A DNA stretch of 64,000 nt from Quatrionicoccus australiensis (GTDB taxonomy: Bacteria; Pseudomonadota; Gammaproteobacteria; Burkholderiales; Rhodocyclaceae), in the NCBI RefSeq assembly GCF_020510525.1, contig NZ_CP075188.1, forward strand, positions 4,092,001 through 4,156,000, in the 5' to 3' direction. Both the position numbers and the translations under genes were made by a program. Under the pieces are notes generated by a model that saw nothing but the letters and a program-made list of their open reading frames with translations, ran no database searches and was not told where the DNA came from. Shown piece after piece: positions 39,191 through 47,360 of this stretch. The first letter of the stretch is position 1. Each line of letters opens with the position of its first letter.

Positions 39191-39235
39191 TCAGAACTCG
39201 CTAGTGGTCGCGCTTATTGGTCGATTCTGCCGTAC

Positions 39236-40792
39236 CTATGCAAGCACAGTGCGTCGTGGGCGAACTTGGATCTCCGTGCCTCCGATTGGTATCCCGGATG
39301 CCGGGACGGCTCGTTCGCGACCCCAGGCTCGGATATTCTCAATTTGTTCCGGGCTGGTTTTTGACAGAGGAACAACATTTTGGAAACTACGGCGGAACAA
39401 GTCAGAAGTTACGGCATTGTCACCATGCAGATATGCTTCCTTTACCACTTCGCGGACTGCGGACTCCAGATCAGAGCCGGCGAAGCCGTCTGATGCTTCC
39501 ACGAGCTCCTGCATCAAGGCACTTGGTAATTCCTGTTTTAGGCCACGCATTGCGTAAATGTTAATGATTTCCTTGCGTTCCTCTGGGGTAGGGAGATCGA
39601 CGAAGAACAATTCATCAAAGCGGCCTCGGCGTAGCAGTTCGGGAGGTAGTTTTGAAACATCGTTTGCCGTTGCTACCACGAACACACGGGCACGCGCTTC
39701 TTGAAGCCAATATAAGAATTGTCCAACAAGGCGTGTTGAAGTGCCGCCGTCATTAGCACCTTGAGTCGCACCCGCCAGACCTTTTTCAATTTCGTCAATC
39801 CAGAGTACGCAGGGGGAAACATGATCTGCTGTAGACAGAGCATCTTTCAGTCGTCCTTCGCTTTGCCCCAGATATTGCCCGTGGATTGTTGAAAGATCCA
39901 AGCGGTAAAGTGGAAGGCTCCAGTTGTGAGCAATCGCCTTGGCGGAAAGGGATTTCCCGCAGCCAGGGACGCCAACGAGTAAAACACCTCGCGGCGGACG
40001 TATTCCTCGTTCTCTCAAGTCAGCTGTAAGCAGGGGGCGTTCGCGGTCCAGCCAAGATTTCAGACCACCCAATCCTCCCACATTCAGCTCAGCTCCTCGC
40101 ACTTGAACCCGTTCGATGCCCGATATGTCGGCAAAAATACGGTCCTTGGCGTGCATCAATTCGACTAGGTCGGCTTTCTTGATTCCACCAGTGGCCAGTA
40201 AGGTGGCGATGATGTTTTCGGCTTCGATTCGAGAGATGCCGGTGAGGATAGCTGCTGCTTGTTTTTCATCGGACTCGTCCCATTCGATGGGCAGTTGGCT
40301 GCGGTAGGCTTCTATCTGTTCATGGATAATCTCACGCATTTCGTCTTCAGTTGGTGACGAAAGGGTAAGCGACATACCGAGCCGCTGCAATTGCCCCCAA
40401 ACGGGTTTAGTCGTTACGACGATGACTACTCCGCCATGTTCTGCTGCAAGCATGACTGTATCCTGCAACTGTCTGGCAAACGGCGTGTCATCCTCAATAT
40501 CAGCGACCTCCGTCAATATGAAAGACAGGTTTTGACGTTGAGATATCTGTTGACTCGCGAAATCAATCGCACCAACGACTGAGCGGTCCTCGTTTGCCGA
40601 ACGGTTGGTAAGCAGTTCTTTTGTTCCTTGCGAGAGCGTGTGAACAAAAATTGGCGCATTGCTCAGGCTAGCAGCGACTTCTCGAAATATTTCCAGAACG
40701 CGCGAGCGTTCCGCACTGCGGATAGAAATGAAAGGCACCCGAGCCTTAAGGTAAAGCGTCAAATTGGTTTTGAATTCTCTGGTATCACTCAT
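39236..40792 (-). CDS. Ycf46-like AAA+ ATPase (last gene of the five-gene cassette)
   Basis: A 518-aa ATPase. Residues 1-210 resemble the degenerate first ATPase-like domain of Ycf46/SpoVK-type proteins (no Walker A). Residues 230-470 form a complete AAA+ module: Walker A GVPGCGKS (274-281), Walker B VLWIDEIE (329-336), sensor 1 N377 in [21 protein letters not shown], arginine fingers about 388-391, and a lid with [15 protein letters not shown]. It should form a ring that remodels a protein partner. It starts two bases after the preceding stop. Codon use is less GC-biased than in flanking genes. Confidence 0.85.
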   Translation of the reverse strand: MSDTREFKTNLTLYLKARVPFISIRSAERSRVLEIFREVAASLSNAPIFVHTLSQGTKELLTNRSANEDRSVVGAIDFASQQISQRQNLSFILTEVADIEDDTPFARQLQDTVMLAAEHGGVVIVVTTKPVWGQLQRLGMSLTLSSPTEDEMREIIHEQIEAYRSQLPIEWDESDEKQAAAILTGISRIEAENIIATLLATGGIKKADLVELMHAKDRIFADISGIERVQVRGAELNVGGLGGLKSWLDRERPLLTADLRERGIRPPRGVLLVGVPGCGKSLSAKAIAHNWSLPLYRLDLSTIHGQYLGQSEGRLKDALSTADHVSPCVLWIDEIEKGLAGATQGANDGGTSTRLVGQFLYWLQEARARVFVVATANDVSKLPPELLRRGRFDELFFVDLPTPEERKEIINIYAMRGLKQELPSALMQELVEASDGFAGSDLESAVREVVKEAYLHGDNAVTSDLFRRSFQNVVPLSKTSPEQIENIRAWGRERAVPASGIPIGGTEIQVRPRRTVLA

Positions 40793-40794
40793 GA

Positions 40795-41337
40795 TCAGGC
40801 CAATATCGTTCGTTTTCTTGCGGTTGTGGGCATATTTTCAACCACGTAATTTGATGCGGGCATCGGCAGCGACGACGCACAGGCGGCGGAGGCGTCATAG
40901 CCAAGTAGGCTGTTATGCCGAATCAGGCTTGTAAGTTTGCCGCTGCGATCACGCTTTGCGCTATCTTCCAGTGAACTATGAGCGCGCTCTGCATAACGTT
41001 TCAGTTCACCGGACAAATGTTCTCTGAGCATTTGCGGGAAAGCCGGAATGATTGCTACCCGATAGAGCAACGCGAGATTACGCCGTGTGTCCAATAATGC
41101 CCGGACCAGAGTAATTTCATCCGCGCCTAGGTTAAGGTCACGTGCCATGCGGTTAGCGCAGCGTTGCAATCTCGTACTGAAAACTTCGCTAATTCGCTCT
41201 GAAAAGAGATTTGCCACGCCACTGCTCCAAGCTAGTTCGCCTTGAGTCATTGCGCGAATTACCTCTTCATCATTCGCGCCATTTTCCAAGGCTTCGAGGC
41301 AGGCACTCCAATCGGCATAGCTACAGGGAGCCTTCAT
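40795..41337 (-). CDS. Unknown 180-aa protein of the AAA cassette
   Basis: A soluble, mostly helical protein with a cysteine near the start (MKAPCSYADWSACLEALENG). A long helical middle has many Arg and Leu, and the low-complexity tail ends PTTARKRTILA, which resembles the PRRTVLA end of the AAA ATPase. The ATG at 41335-41337 overlaps the upstream stop by four bases (ATGA), which decides the start over a longer frame. I do not recognise the family. Confidence 0.7.
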   Translation of the reverse strand: MKAPCSYADWSACLEALENGANDEEVIRAMTQGELAWSSGVANLFSERISEVFSTRLQRCANRMARDLNLGADEITLVRALLDTRRNLALLYRVAIIPAFPQMLREHLSGELKRYAERAHSSLEDSAKRDRSGKLTSLIRHNSLLGYDASAACASSLPMPASNYVVENMPTTARKRTILA

Positions 41338-41525
41338 TTCACCCTGCGGATAAATGGCACAGCAGGCAATAAATCCCATTCTGGGAATACCCCCGCAAGT
41401 GTGTCGCGGAACTGTTCGTTTTCGACAGGAAGAGTCTGCGCCGGCTCTGCGTGTGTTTTCAGCCCGGATTGTTCAGCAACAGATGCAGACTCAAGGGCGG
41501 TTTGATGAATTATTTCTCTGGTCAT
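41334..41525 (-). CDS. Unknown 63-aa protein of the AAA cassette
   Basis: A small protein with a polar N-terminal half and a conserved-looking C-terminal end, FPEWDLLPAVPFIRRVK. The start is the ATG at 41523-41525, which has AGGAG seven bases upstream; a TTG further upstream is less likely. It lies 17 bases after the membrane-protein gene and overlaps the next gene by four bases. No family was recognised. The WDLLPxxxFIRR end looks like a short docking motif. Confidence 0.6.
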   Translation of the reverse strand: MTREIIHQTALESASVAEQSGLKTHAEPAQTLPVENEQFRDTLAGVFPEWDLLPAVPFIRRVK

Positions 41526-41542
41526 GTCAGGCTCCTGGGCTC

Positions 41543-43267
41543 TCAGCAACTGCTCGCCGTTGAGATCACTTGGCGAACATTATCATGGGGGGATAGAAGG
41601 TGCTGTTCGGCACTGATCGTTTCGAGAAATTGACTGACCAATGCTGATACAGCATCCCTTTTGGAAAAATCACGTCGCCATTCAACCGCTTCTGCAACAG
41701 TGGCTTTCAGCGCTTGCAATGACTGCTCTGTCAATCGTGCAAAATCCTCGGTGATTTTTTTCCTGACTTTCTCGATTTTCGATCTGGCGGTGAAGAACCA
41801 AATAAGACATCCCGCCCCGAGCGCCAAGAACAAAAATTGCCCCGGAAAACCCATTGCCAAAAAGCCAATACCGAAGGCAAGACCAGCCCAGTGCTGAAAG
41901 CGCAACCTTGCATCGGCAAGTTCCGTTTCTTTACGGCGCTCTATGTGACTTGCCAAAGAAGTTGCGAGCTCTTTCTCGTTTTCGCCATTCTGGGTTGATC
42001 CTTGCCAATCCTCGATGGTGATTTCAATCTGGTTGGGCACAGATGCTCTAATGCTTGCCGAAAGGTCCTGATGTGCATCTTTGATCCACTCTTTCGACAA
42101 GGCGGTGGCAAAACGCTGGGTGGCTTTCGAGGCGTGGGATACTTCCGGGTGCATCGAGGTGTTGGTCAGCAATTGTGTGAAGCTGACGTGTTCGTCCAGT
42201 GCTTTGCTTTCCAGATCGAATCGGTTGCGTGCTTGCGGCTTATCACCGCCTTCGTCGATGATGAGCTGGCAAAACCTGTCGTCTCGACGCAGTGGTAACT
42301 CTTCGTCGTCAAAGTTTTTAACGAGTTTGTCCAATAGATCGTCTACCGCCGCTTGCAGGTTGGGCGATACAGGAATAGGGCCATCAAAAGTTGCCTTGAA
42401 ATGATTCAGGACAACGGCCTGCATGGTTGCGCCGTTCAGGACCTGATTCAATAGGGGCCACGTCGGGCTGTATTGCGGCAAATGTTTGTAGCGGGTGGCG
42501 TTATCGGTTGTCGGAATCTTGGAACGCAGTCCGTCGTTCCATTGCTTTCGCTGCTCCTCAACAAAACCAACACGCTGTGATAATTCGGCAATCCATGTCT
42601 CGAAACGTTTGGCGCAAAGTCCGCGGATTTCGGTGCCGAACACACCACTGGCCAAGGCATCAATGAGGACTACAGACTGTCGGTCCAGCTTCAGAGGATC
42701 CTGTATTCCAAAATAACGATCCAGCCATACCCGGCAACCATTGGCACGGCTGGAGCGGCGAGTGATCAAGGCAAAAAACAGCGATGTCTTTTCGTCATCC
42801 CTGCGGATGGCTTCCGCCAAAGCTTTTTCTGCCAAGGGTTTGTTGTCGCCCAGCCATGCCGCCAAAGCAACGAGGGCCGGGGCAAGCCAGTAACGCGGCG
42901 CAGACAGCATGAGATTTTCGGTTGCGGCGTTGATGGTTTCCTGGCGAACGACGCTGATGTCGGCAGCCTGAAGAATCCCGGTGGCCTGACGACGGACTTC
43001 TGCGTAATAGCCAAATTGGGTCTTTAAGGCCTGTCTGATTTTGACCTGCCTGGTTTCCGCCAGGGCCAACTCCTTGGCTTTGATATCCGCTGCCACAAAC
43101 TCTATGAATGCCTGTTCAAGACGTGCCAACTCTGATCTTGTACCAGCAATTTCACGTCCAACGGAATCGACTTGCCCGGAGACTACGCCGATGTCGCTGC
43201 TTAGACTGGATAGGCTGTTCTGGATAAATGCCAGATCGGCCAGATGAATAATGCGCTCGCTACTCAT
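41543..43267 (-). CDS. Unknown coiled-coil protein with C-terminal two-helix membrane hairpin
   Basis: A 574-aa protein. Residues 15-80 are predicted coiled coil (SLSSLSSDIGVVSGQVDSVG, then ELARLEQAF). The large middle (about 85-420) is helical and includes a partly hydrophobic region at 125-210. Residues about 460-492 form two adjacent hydrophobic helices, giving a membrane hairpin, followed by a charged helix (SKIEKVRKKITEDFARL) to the end. Both long arms would then face the cytoplasm. No enzymatic motif is seen. It begins two bases after the previous stop and is the largest part of the cassette. Confidence 0.75.
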   Translation of the reverse strand: MSSERIIHLADLAFIQNSLSSLSSDIGVVSGQVDSVGREIAGTRSELARLEQAFIEFVAADIKAKELALAETRQVKIRQALKTQFGYYAEVRRQATGILQAADISVVRQETINAATENLMLSAPRYWLAPALVALAAWLGDNKPLAEKALAEAIRRDDEKTSLFFALITRRSSRANGCRVWLDRYFGIQDPLKLDRQSVVLIDALASGVFGTEIRGLCAKRFETWIAELSQRVGFVEEQRKQWNDGLRSKIPTTDNATRYKHLPQYSPTWPLLNQVLNGATMQAVVLNHFKATFDGPIPVSPNLQAAVDDLLDKLVKNFDDEELPLRRDDRFCQLIIDEGGDKPQARNRFDLESKALDEHVSFTQLLTNTSMHPEVSHASKATQRFATALSKEWIKDAHQDLSASIRASVPNQIEITIEDWQGSTQNGENEKELATSLASHIERRKETELADARLRFQHWAGLAFGIGFLAMGFPGQFLFLALGAGCLIWFFTARSKIEKVRKKITEDFARLTEQSLQALKATVAEAVEWRRDFSKRDAVSALVSQFLETISAEQHLLSPHDNVRQVISTASSC

Positions 43268-43269
43268 GA

Positions 43270-43743
43270 TTACCCTTTCACCATTGACGTATCACCGTTA
43301 TTAGAGATGGCGATAAGCCTGTCTGTATAAACCTCGATAAAAACATAGCCTGGATGCATAGCCAAAGAGCGAGCACGTTCGAGCATAGGGGGCATGGCCT
43401 GGTGTCGCTTGTAGTGCTGAATGATCGTCTCTTGCCGGTCCAGCGTATGGACCTCGTAAGGCTCTCCCAGATAGCACTTGGCTACGATGCCAACGGGTAA
43501 GTGTTCAATCGATATTTCCGGTAGTTCGTGCTGTATGGCTTGAAGCAAGGCATCAAGCGCTTCCCGTGTATGGGAATGACCACCGGCATCGAGCCTTTGC
43601 AGTGACGCGATATAAGCCATCGATCGCTTTGATCTCAGCCGCCTTTCCAGATCAGCAGGAGGCAAGTTGCTACTTGGCTTGGTACTAGTTAGGGAGGATG
43701 TGTCTAATTTTGGAGATGCTGAACCGAGCAGTATTCTTGCCAT
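43270..43743 (-). CDS. Unknown 157-aa protein, first gene of the AAA cassette
   Basis: A soluble protein. The first 35 residues are Ser/Thr/Pro-rich and probably disordered. Residues about 55-157 form a compact alpha/beta domain with EALDALLQAIQHELPEISIE, GIVAKCYLGEPYEVHTLD and PGYVFIEVYTDRLIAISNNG. I know no function for it. An AAGG precedes the ATG at 43741-43743. The other four genes follow with gaps of 2, 17, -4 and 2 bases. Confidence 0.7.
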   Translation of the reverse strand: MARILLGSASPKLDTSSLTSTKPSSNLPPADLERRLRSKRSMAYIASLQRLDAGGHSHTREALDALLQAIQHELPEISIEHLPVGIVAKCYLGEPYEVHTLDRQETIIQHYKRHQAMPPMLERARSLAMHPGYVFIEVYTDRLIAISNNGDTSMVKG

Positions 43744-43982
43744 GATGGACGCCTTATTTATTGCTTCGGCATTCTAAAGGGTCAGTTTACGATGACCAAG
43801 AAAATTCCATCGCGGCAGGAGCATCAAATAGCCTGGGAGCGGAGCCTTCGTCGATTTTCCGAGCAATCTCGATGCGCTAACCGCCCCCCTTTTTGAAGAA
43901 TAGCTCCGCTACCGCGGATTCTCTGGTTGCTATGCATCGGCGCGCTGTCGAACCTGAACTGCCAGATGCAGACCTCATATGC
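43744..43982. other. Non-coding gap at the right side of the AAA cassette
   Basis: This 239-base gap holds the promoter side of the cassette. A plus-strand frame of 34 codons starts at 43792 (TKKIPSRQEHQIAWERSL) and could be the truncated start of a mobile-element accessory gene, but this is weak. CCCCCCTTTTTG at 43883-43894 is the only marked simple sequence. Nothing else is seen. Confidence 0.4.
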
Positions 43983-45602
43983 TCACGCTTCGGTAATGGC
44001 GGAATGCTCGCCGCTAATTGGCGTAAACGAATCGGGTGCAACCCCGCCATGCCTTTCCTGCCGCTGCACCAGACCGCCCGCTGCACGCGCCACCGGTTTG
44101 GGCCTGTCCTTGAGCAGGCCCTGCAAGCAGGCCGGATTGGCGCGGGCGCCGCTTGCCTGGTAGTCGGCGAGCAGAAGCGAGCGTACCGTTGCGGCGGCAT
44201 GGCCGAGTTCCTGCGTCAGGTAGTCGAACAGGCGGTCGACCAGCATTTCGGGGGTAAAAGTACTGGTCTGGGCGATCGTCTGCCACAGCCAGTCGGCAAA
44301 CGCGGCGAAGGCGGCAAAGGGCGAGGGTGCGGCGAGCAGGACGGGCAGCGTCTGCGGGAAGCGGCCGGAATTGGCGTAGAGGTCCCAGTAACGGGCAAGG
44401 CGGGTGAAGCGCCGGACGGTCGACGCGTCCACGGCGCCCGTTTTGACGATGCCGTAGGGCGGCTGGCTGGCGTAGACCATGCCGAATTCGGCGCTGTGGC
44501 GAACGATGGGCGTGCCGCGCAGGCGCTTGAGGATGCCGAGCTGGATTTCGTGCGGCCGGTGCGCGTACAGACGGTCGAAACTCGCGGTAAAGCTCTGCCA
44601 GCTCTCGCCGGGCAGGCCGAAGATCAGGTCGGCGTGCAGGTGGGCCGGGCTGTGGGCAACCAGCCAGTCGAGGTTGGCGCCGCTCTTTTCGTTGTCCTGG
44701 CGGCGCGAAATGCGCTGCTGCACTTCCGGGTTGAAGGTCTGGATGCCGACCTCGAACTGCAGCACGCCGGGCGGGAAGCGGAGGATCATTTCCTTGAGGC
44801 GCTCCGGCAGGTGATCGGGAATCACCTCGAAATGCAGGAAGAGATCCGGCGTCAGGCGCTCGAGGAAAAATTGCAGGATCTGCAGCGAGCTGTCGATCTT
44901 CAGGTTGAAGGTGCGGTCGACGAACTTGAAATTGCGCGCGCCGCGTTGATACAAGCCATCGAGCGCGGCAAGAAAGCGCGCTGCGTCAAAGGCCCAGGCC
45001 GTCTTGTCGAGCGCGCTCAGGCAGAACTCGCACTTGAACGGGCAGCCGCGCGAGGCCTCGACATAGAGCAGGCGATGCGCCAAGTCGTCCGGCGTGAATT
45101 CGCCGTAGGGCAGCTCGATCTGCTCGAGCGGCGGCTGTTCGCCGGGAATCACCTTCATCAGCGGTGGCGGCCCGTCGATCAGGGCGCGGCAGAGTTTGGC
45201 AAAGCTGACGTCGCCCCAGCCGGTGATGACATGGTCGGCGAGACGGACGATTTCCTGTTGCTCCCATTCGTGGCTGACTTCCGGCCCGCCGAGGACGATC
45301 TTGAGCGCCGGCCGGGCTTCTTTCAGTCGCCGCACAACTTCGGTCGTCGGCGCGACATTCCAGATATAGACGCCGAAACCGACGATCTGCGGCACGCCTT
45401 CGACCGCTTCGCCGAGTTCGTCGAGCAGGGCGGCGACGATTTCCGCCACCGGGCGGTTGATCGTGAATTCGCGCAGCACGGCAGCGGCGCGCAGGGCCGG
45501 ATTTCCGTGCCGGGCCAGGTTGGCGAGCAGGTAGCGCAGGCCGAGCGAGGCGTGGATGTAGCGGGCGTTAAGCGTGCAGAGAACGATGGCGGGCGAGGAC
45601 AT
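43983..45602 (-). CDS. B12-binding domain radical SAM protein (DUF4080-type)
   Basis: A 539-aa enzyme. Residues 1-140 form a cobalamin-binding-like Rossmann domain (GFGVYIWNVAPTTEVVRRL, LGGPEVSHE). The radical SAM cluster motif is CPFKCEFC (about 195-202), followed by the TIM-barrel motifs FVDRTFN and EVGIQTFNPEV, and a C-terminal DUF4080-like region. The substrate is unknown. The last 22 or so residues after RQERH (GGVAPDSFTPISGEH and on) are read from the AT-richer sequence and do not look like the rest, so the natural stop may have been replaced when the neighbouring block inserted. Confidence 0.88.
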   Translation of the reverse strand: MSSPAIVLCTLNARYIHASLGLRYLLANLARHGNPALRAAAVLREFTINRPVAEIVAALLDELGEAVEGVPQIVGFGVYIWNVAPTTEVVRRLKEARPALKIVLGGPEVSHEWEQQEIVRLADHVITGWGDVSFAKLCRALIDGPPPLMKVIPGEQPPLEQIELPYGEFTPDDLAHRLLYVEASRGCPFKCEFCLSALDKTAWAFDAARFLAALDGLYQRGARNFKFVDRTFNLKIDSSLQILQFFLERLTPDLFLHFEVIPDHLPERLKEMILRFPPGVLQFEVGIQTFNPEVQQRISRRQDNEKSGANLDWLVAHSPAHLHADLIFGLPGESWQSFTASFDRLYAHRPHEIQLGILKRLRGTPIVRHSAEFGMVYASQPPYGIVKTGAVDASTVRRFTRLARYWDLYANSGRFPQTLPVLLAAPSPFAAFAAFADWLWQTIAQTSTFTPEMLVDRLFDYLTQELGHAAATVRSLLLADYQASGARANPACLQGLLKDRPKPVARAAGGLVQRQERHGGVAPDSFTPISGEHSAITEA

Positions 45603-45673
45603 GCCGCCATTTTGACATCTTCGTCGCAGCCTGACCGGTCAACGGCCGGGCGCGGGCCTTTTTCCGCCGTTGC

Positions 45674-45991
45674 TTACCAGGAGCGCGCACCCATCATGTA
45701 GTTGCGGGTTTCCTTCGGACTTTCGCGGGGAATTTCGACCGGCGCGATGACGACCGGGGCCGGCGCCACGACAACGACCGGCTCCGGTGCCGGCAGCAGC
45801 AGGTCACGCAGGCGCAGGACCATGATCAACAGCTCTTCGTCGAGCGCCGCTTCCTCGATTTCGGCGAGGCGTTCGCGGGCATAGGCCGGCTCGCGGCCCA
45901 GACGCTCGAGATCGACCGTCTGGCTCAGCGTACGCTTGACCATCAATTTGAAACGGGCCATCAACTGGGCCCTTTCAAGTTTTTCATCCAT
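45674..45991 (-). CDS. Hypothetical 105-aa protein with proline/valine-rich tail
   Basis: Residues 1-68 are helical and charged (ERAQLMARFKLMVKRTLSQT, RERLAEIEEAALDEELL). A Pro/Val/Ala-rich stretch (LLPAPEPVVVVAPAPVVIAP) precedes the C-terminal SPKETRNYMMGARSW. A GGAGAA ribosome binding site precedes the ATG. I do not recognise the family. Confidence 0.65.
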   Translation of the reverse strand: MDEKLERAQLMARFKLMVKRTLSQTVDLERLGREPAYARERLAEIEEAALDEELLIMVLRLRDLLLPAPEPVVVVAPAPVVIAPVEIPRESPKETRNYMMGARSW

Positions 45992-46258
45992 CGACGGTTC
46001 TCCTTTTTATGCGCGCCGGCAAAGCGCGATCGGGGTTGGTGGTGCAATGCAGCGAAAATCATGCCGGCGACCGGTCGACCGGATAAAAACGCCAAAAATC
46101 ATTTACTTGCAGGAATTACCCGGGACCAACCGGGGATGCCCGCTGCCTGAAACTGGTGCAAGGGCATTCCTGACCGGGCCGTCATGGTGCGCCGCAATAA
46201 AAAGCAGCCACGCCACTTCACAGTAAAATAGACCGCTCTTTCCTCAACGGTGCATCCG

Positions 46259-47029
46259 ATGCTCCCTGGCTTACACCGCCCCGGCTGGTTTCCGGTCTGG
46301 CAGCGCAACTTCCTCGTCTGGCGCAAGCTCGCCCTGCCGTCCATACTCGGCAACCTGGCCGACCCGCTGATCTACATGCTCGGCCTTGGTTACGGCCTGG
46401 GTGCGATGCTGCCCAACATCGACGGCCAGTCCTACGTCGCCTTCCTTGCGGCCGGCACGGTGTGCGCCTCGACGATGAACGCGGCGACCTTCGAAGCGCT
46501 CTATTCGTCGTTCTCGCGCATGCATGTGCAGAAAACCTGGGACGCCATCCTCAACACGCCGCTCGGCCTGACCGATGTCGTCGCCGGCGAGCTGTTCTGG
46601 GCGGCGACCAAGTCGCTGTTTTCCGGCGCCGCCATCCTCGTCGTCATCGCCGGCCTCGGCCTGACGCACGGCCCGCTCGCGCTCTGGGCGCTGCCGGCGA
46701 TCATCCTGACCGGGCTGGCCTTCGCCGCACTCGGCCTGATCTGGAACGCGCTGGCGCCGTCCTACGATTTCTTCATGTATTACTTCACGCTGTTCATCAC
46801 GCCGATGACGCTGATTTCCGGCGTTTTCTTCCCGACCGGGCAATTGCCGGGCTGGCTCGCCAGCATCGGCCAGATCCTGCCGCTGGCCCAGGGCGTCGCG
46901 CTGATCCGGCCGCTGCTCGCCGGCAACGTGCCGCCCGATGCGCTGCTCCACATCGGCGTGCTGCTCGCGACCACCGGCATCGCCTTCGCCATCGCGCTGC
47001 GCCTGACCCGGCGCCGCCTGCTCAAGTAG
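46259..47029 (+). CDS. NodJ-type ABC transporter permease
   Basis: A 256-aa inner-membrane permease with six helices. RNFLVWRKLALPSILGNLADPLIYMLGLGYGLG and SGVFFPTGQLPGW are typical of the NodJ/ABC-2 family. It should pair with the NodI-type ATPase at 37683, from which it is separated by the NUDIX gene, the AT-richer cassette and two other genes. The ATG at 46259 is preferred; a GTG three codons earlier is possible. TAAAAT lies about 30 bases upstream. Confidence 0.92.
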   Translation: MLPGLHRPGWFPVWQRNFLVWRKLALPSILGNLADPLIYMLGLGYGLGAMLPNIDGQSYVAFLAAGTVCASTMNAATFEALYSSFSRMHVQKTWDAILNTPLGLTDVVAGELFWAATKSLFSGAAILVVIAGLGLTHGPLALWALPAIILTGLAFAALGLIWNALAPSYDFFMYYFTLFITPMTLISGVFFPTGQLPGWLASIGQILPLAQGVALIRPLLAGNVPPDALLHIGVLLATTGIAFAIALRLTRRRLLK

Positions 47030-47036
47030 GAAGCCC

Positions 47037-47360
47037 ATGTCCACGCTGCTCATCCTCTGCAACTGCCCCGACGAAGAAGTCGCCAACCGCATCGCGCTCG
47101 CCGTCCTCGAAAGCGGCCTGGCCGCCTGCGTCAATATCCTGCCGCGCATCCAGTCGCTTTACCGCTGGCAGGGCAAGATCGAGTCGGCGACGGAAATCCC
47201 GCTTTTCATCAAGTCGACCGCTGCGAATTACCCGGCGCTTGAAGCCGCGATCCAGAAACTCCATCCCTACGACATTCCCGAAATCATCGCGCTGCCCGTC
47301 GAGCGCGGCTTGCCGGCCTACCTGAACTGGGTGGCGGCAGAAACGGTCCAACAGCCATGA
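47037..47360 (+). CDS. cutA: Divalent-cation tolerance protein CutA
   Basis: A 107-aa CutA1. LVLESGLAACVNILP-like and SLYRWQGKIESATEIPLFIKS motifs, plus YDIPEIIALPV, are the family signatures. It forms trimers and is linked to copper tolerance. As in E. coli, it lies directly before dsbD, here with a four-base overlap. Confidence 0.95.
   Translation: MSTLLILCNCPDEEVANRIALAVLESGLAACVNILPRIQSLYRWQGKIESATEIPLFIKSTAANYPALEAAIQKLHPYDIPEIIALPVERGLPAYLNWVAAETVQQP

Noticed and set aside
43792..43896. 34-codon plus-strand frame as a transposase accessory remnant
   Set aside because: The similarity to IS accessory proteins is only impressionistic, no ribosome binding site is seen, and no inverted repeats or other transposase parts are nearby.
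39180..44040. Direct repeats or a tRNA attachment site at the island edges
   Set aside because: No tRNA gene and no convincing matching repeats were found at the two edges by eye.
43893..45701. 602-codon plus-strand open frame
   Set aside because: Antisense of the radical SAM gene, which has the CxxxCxxC motif.
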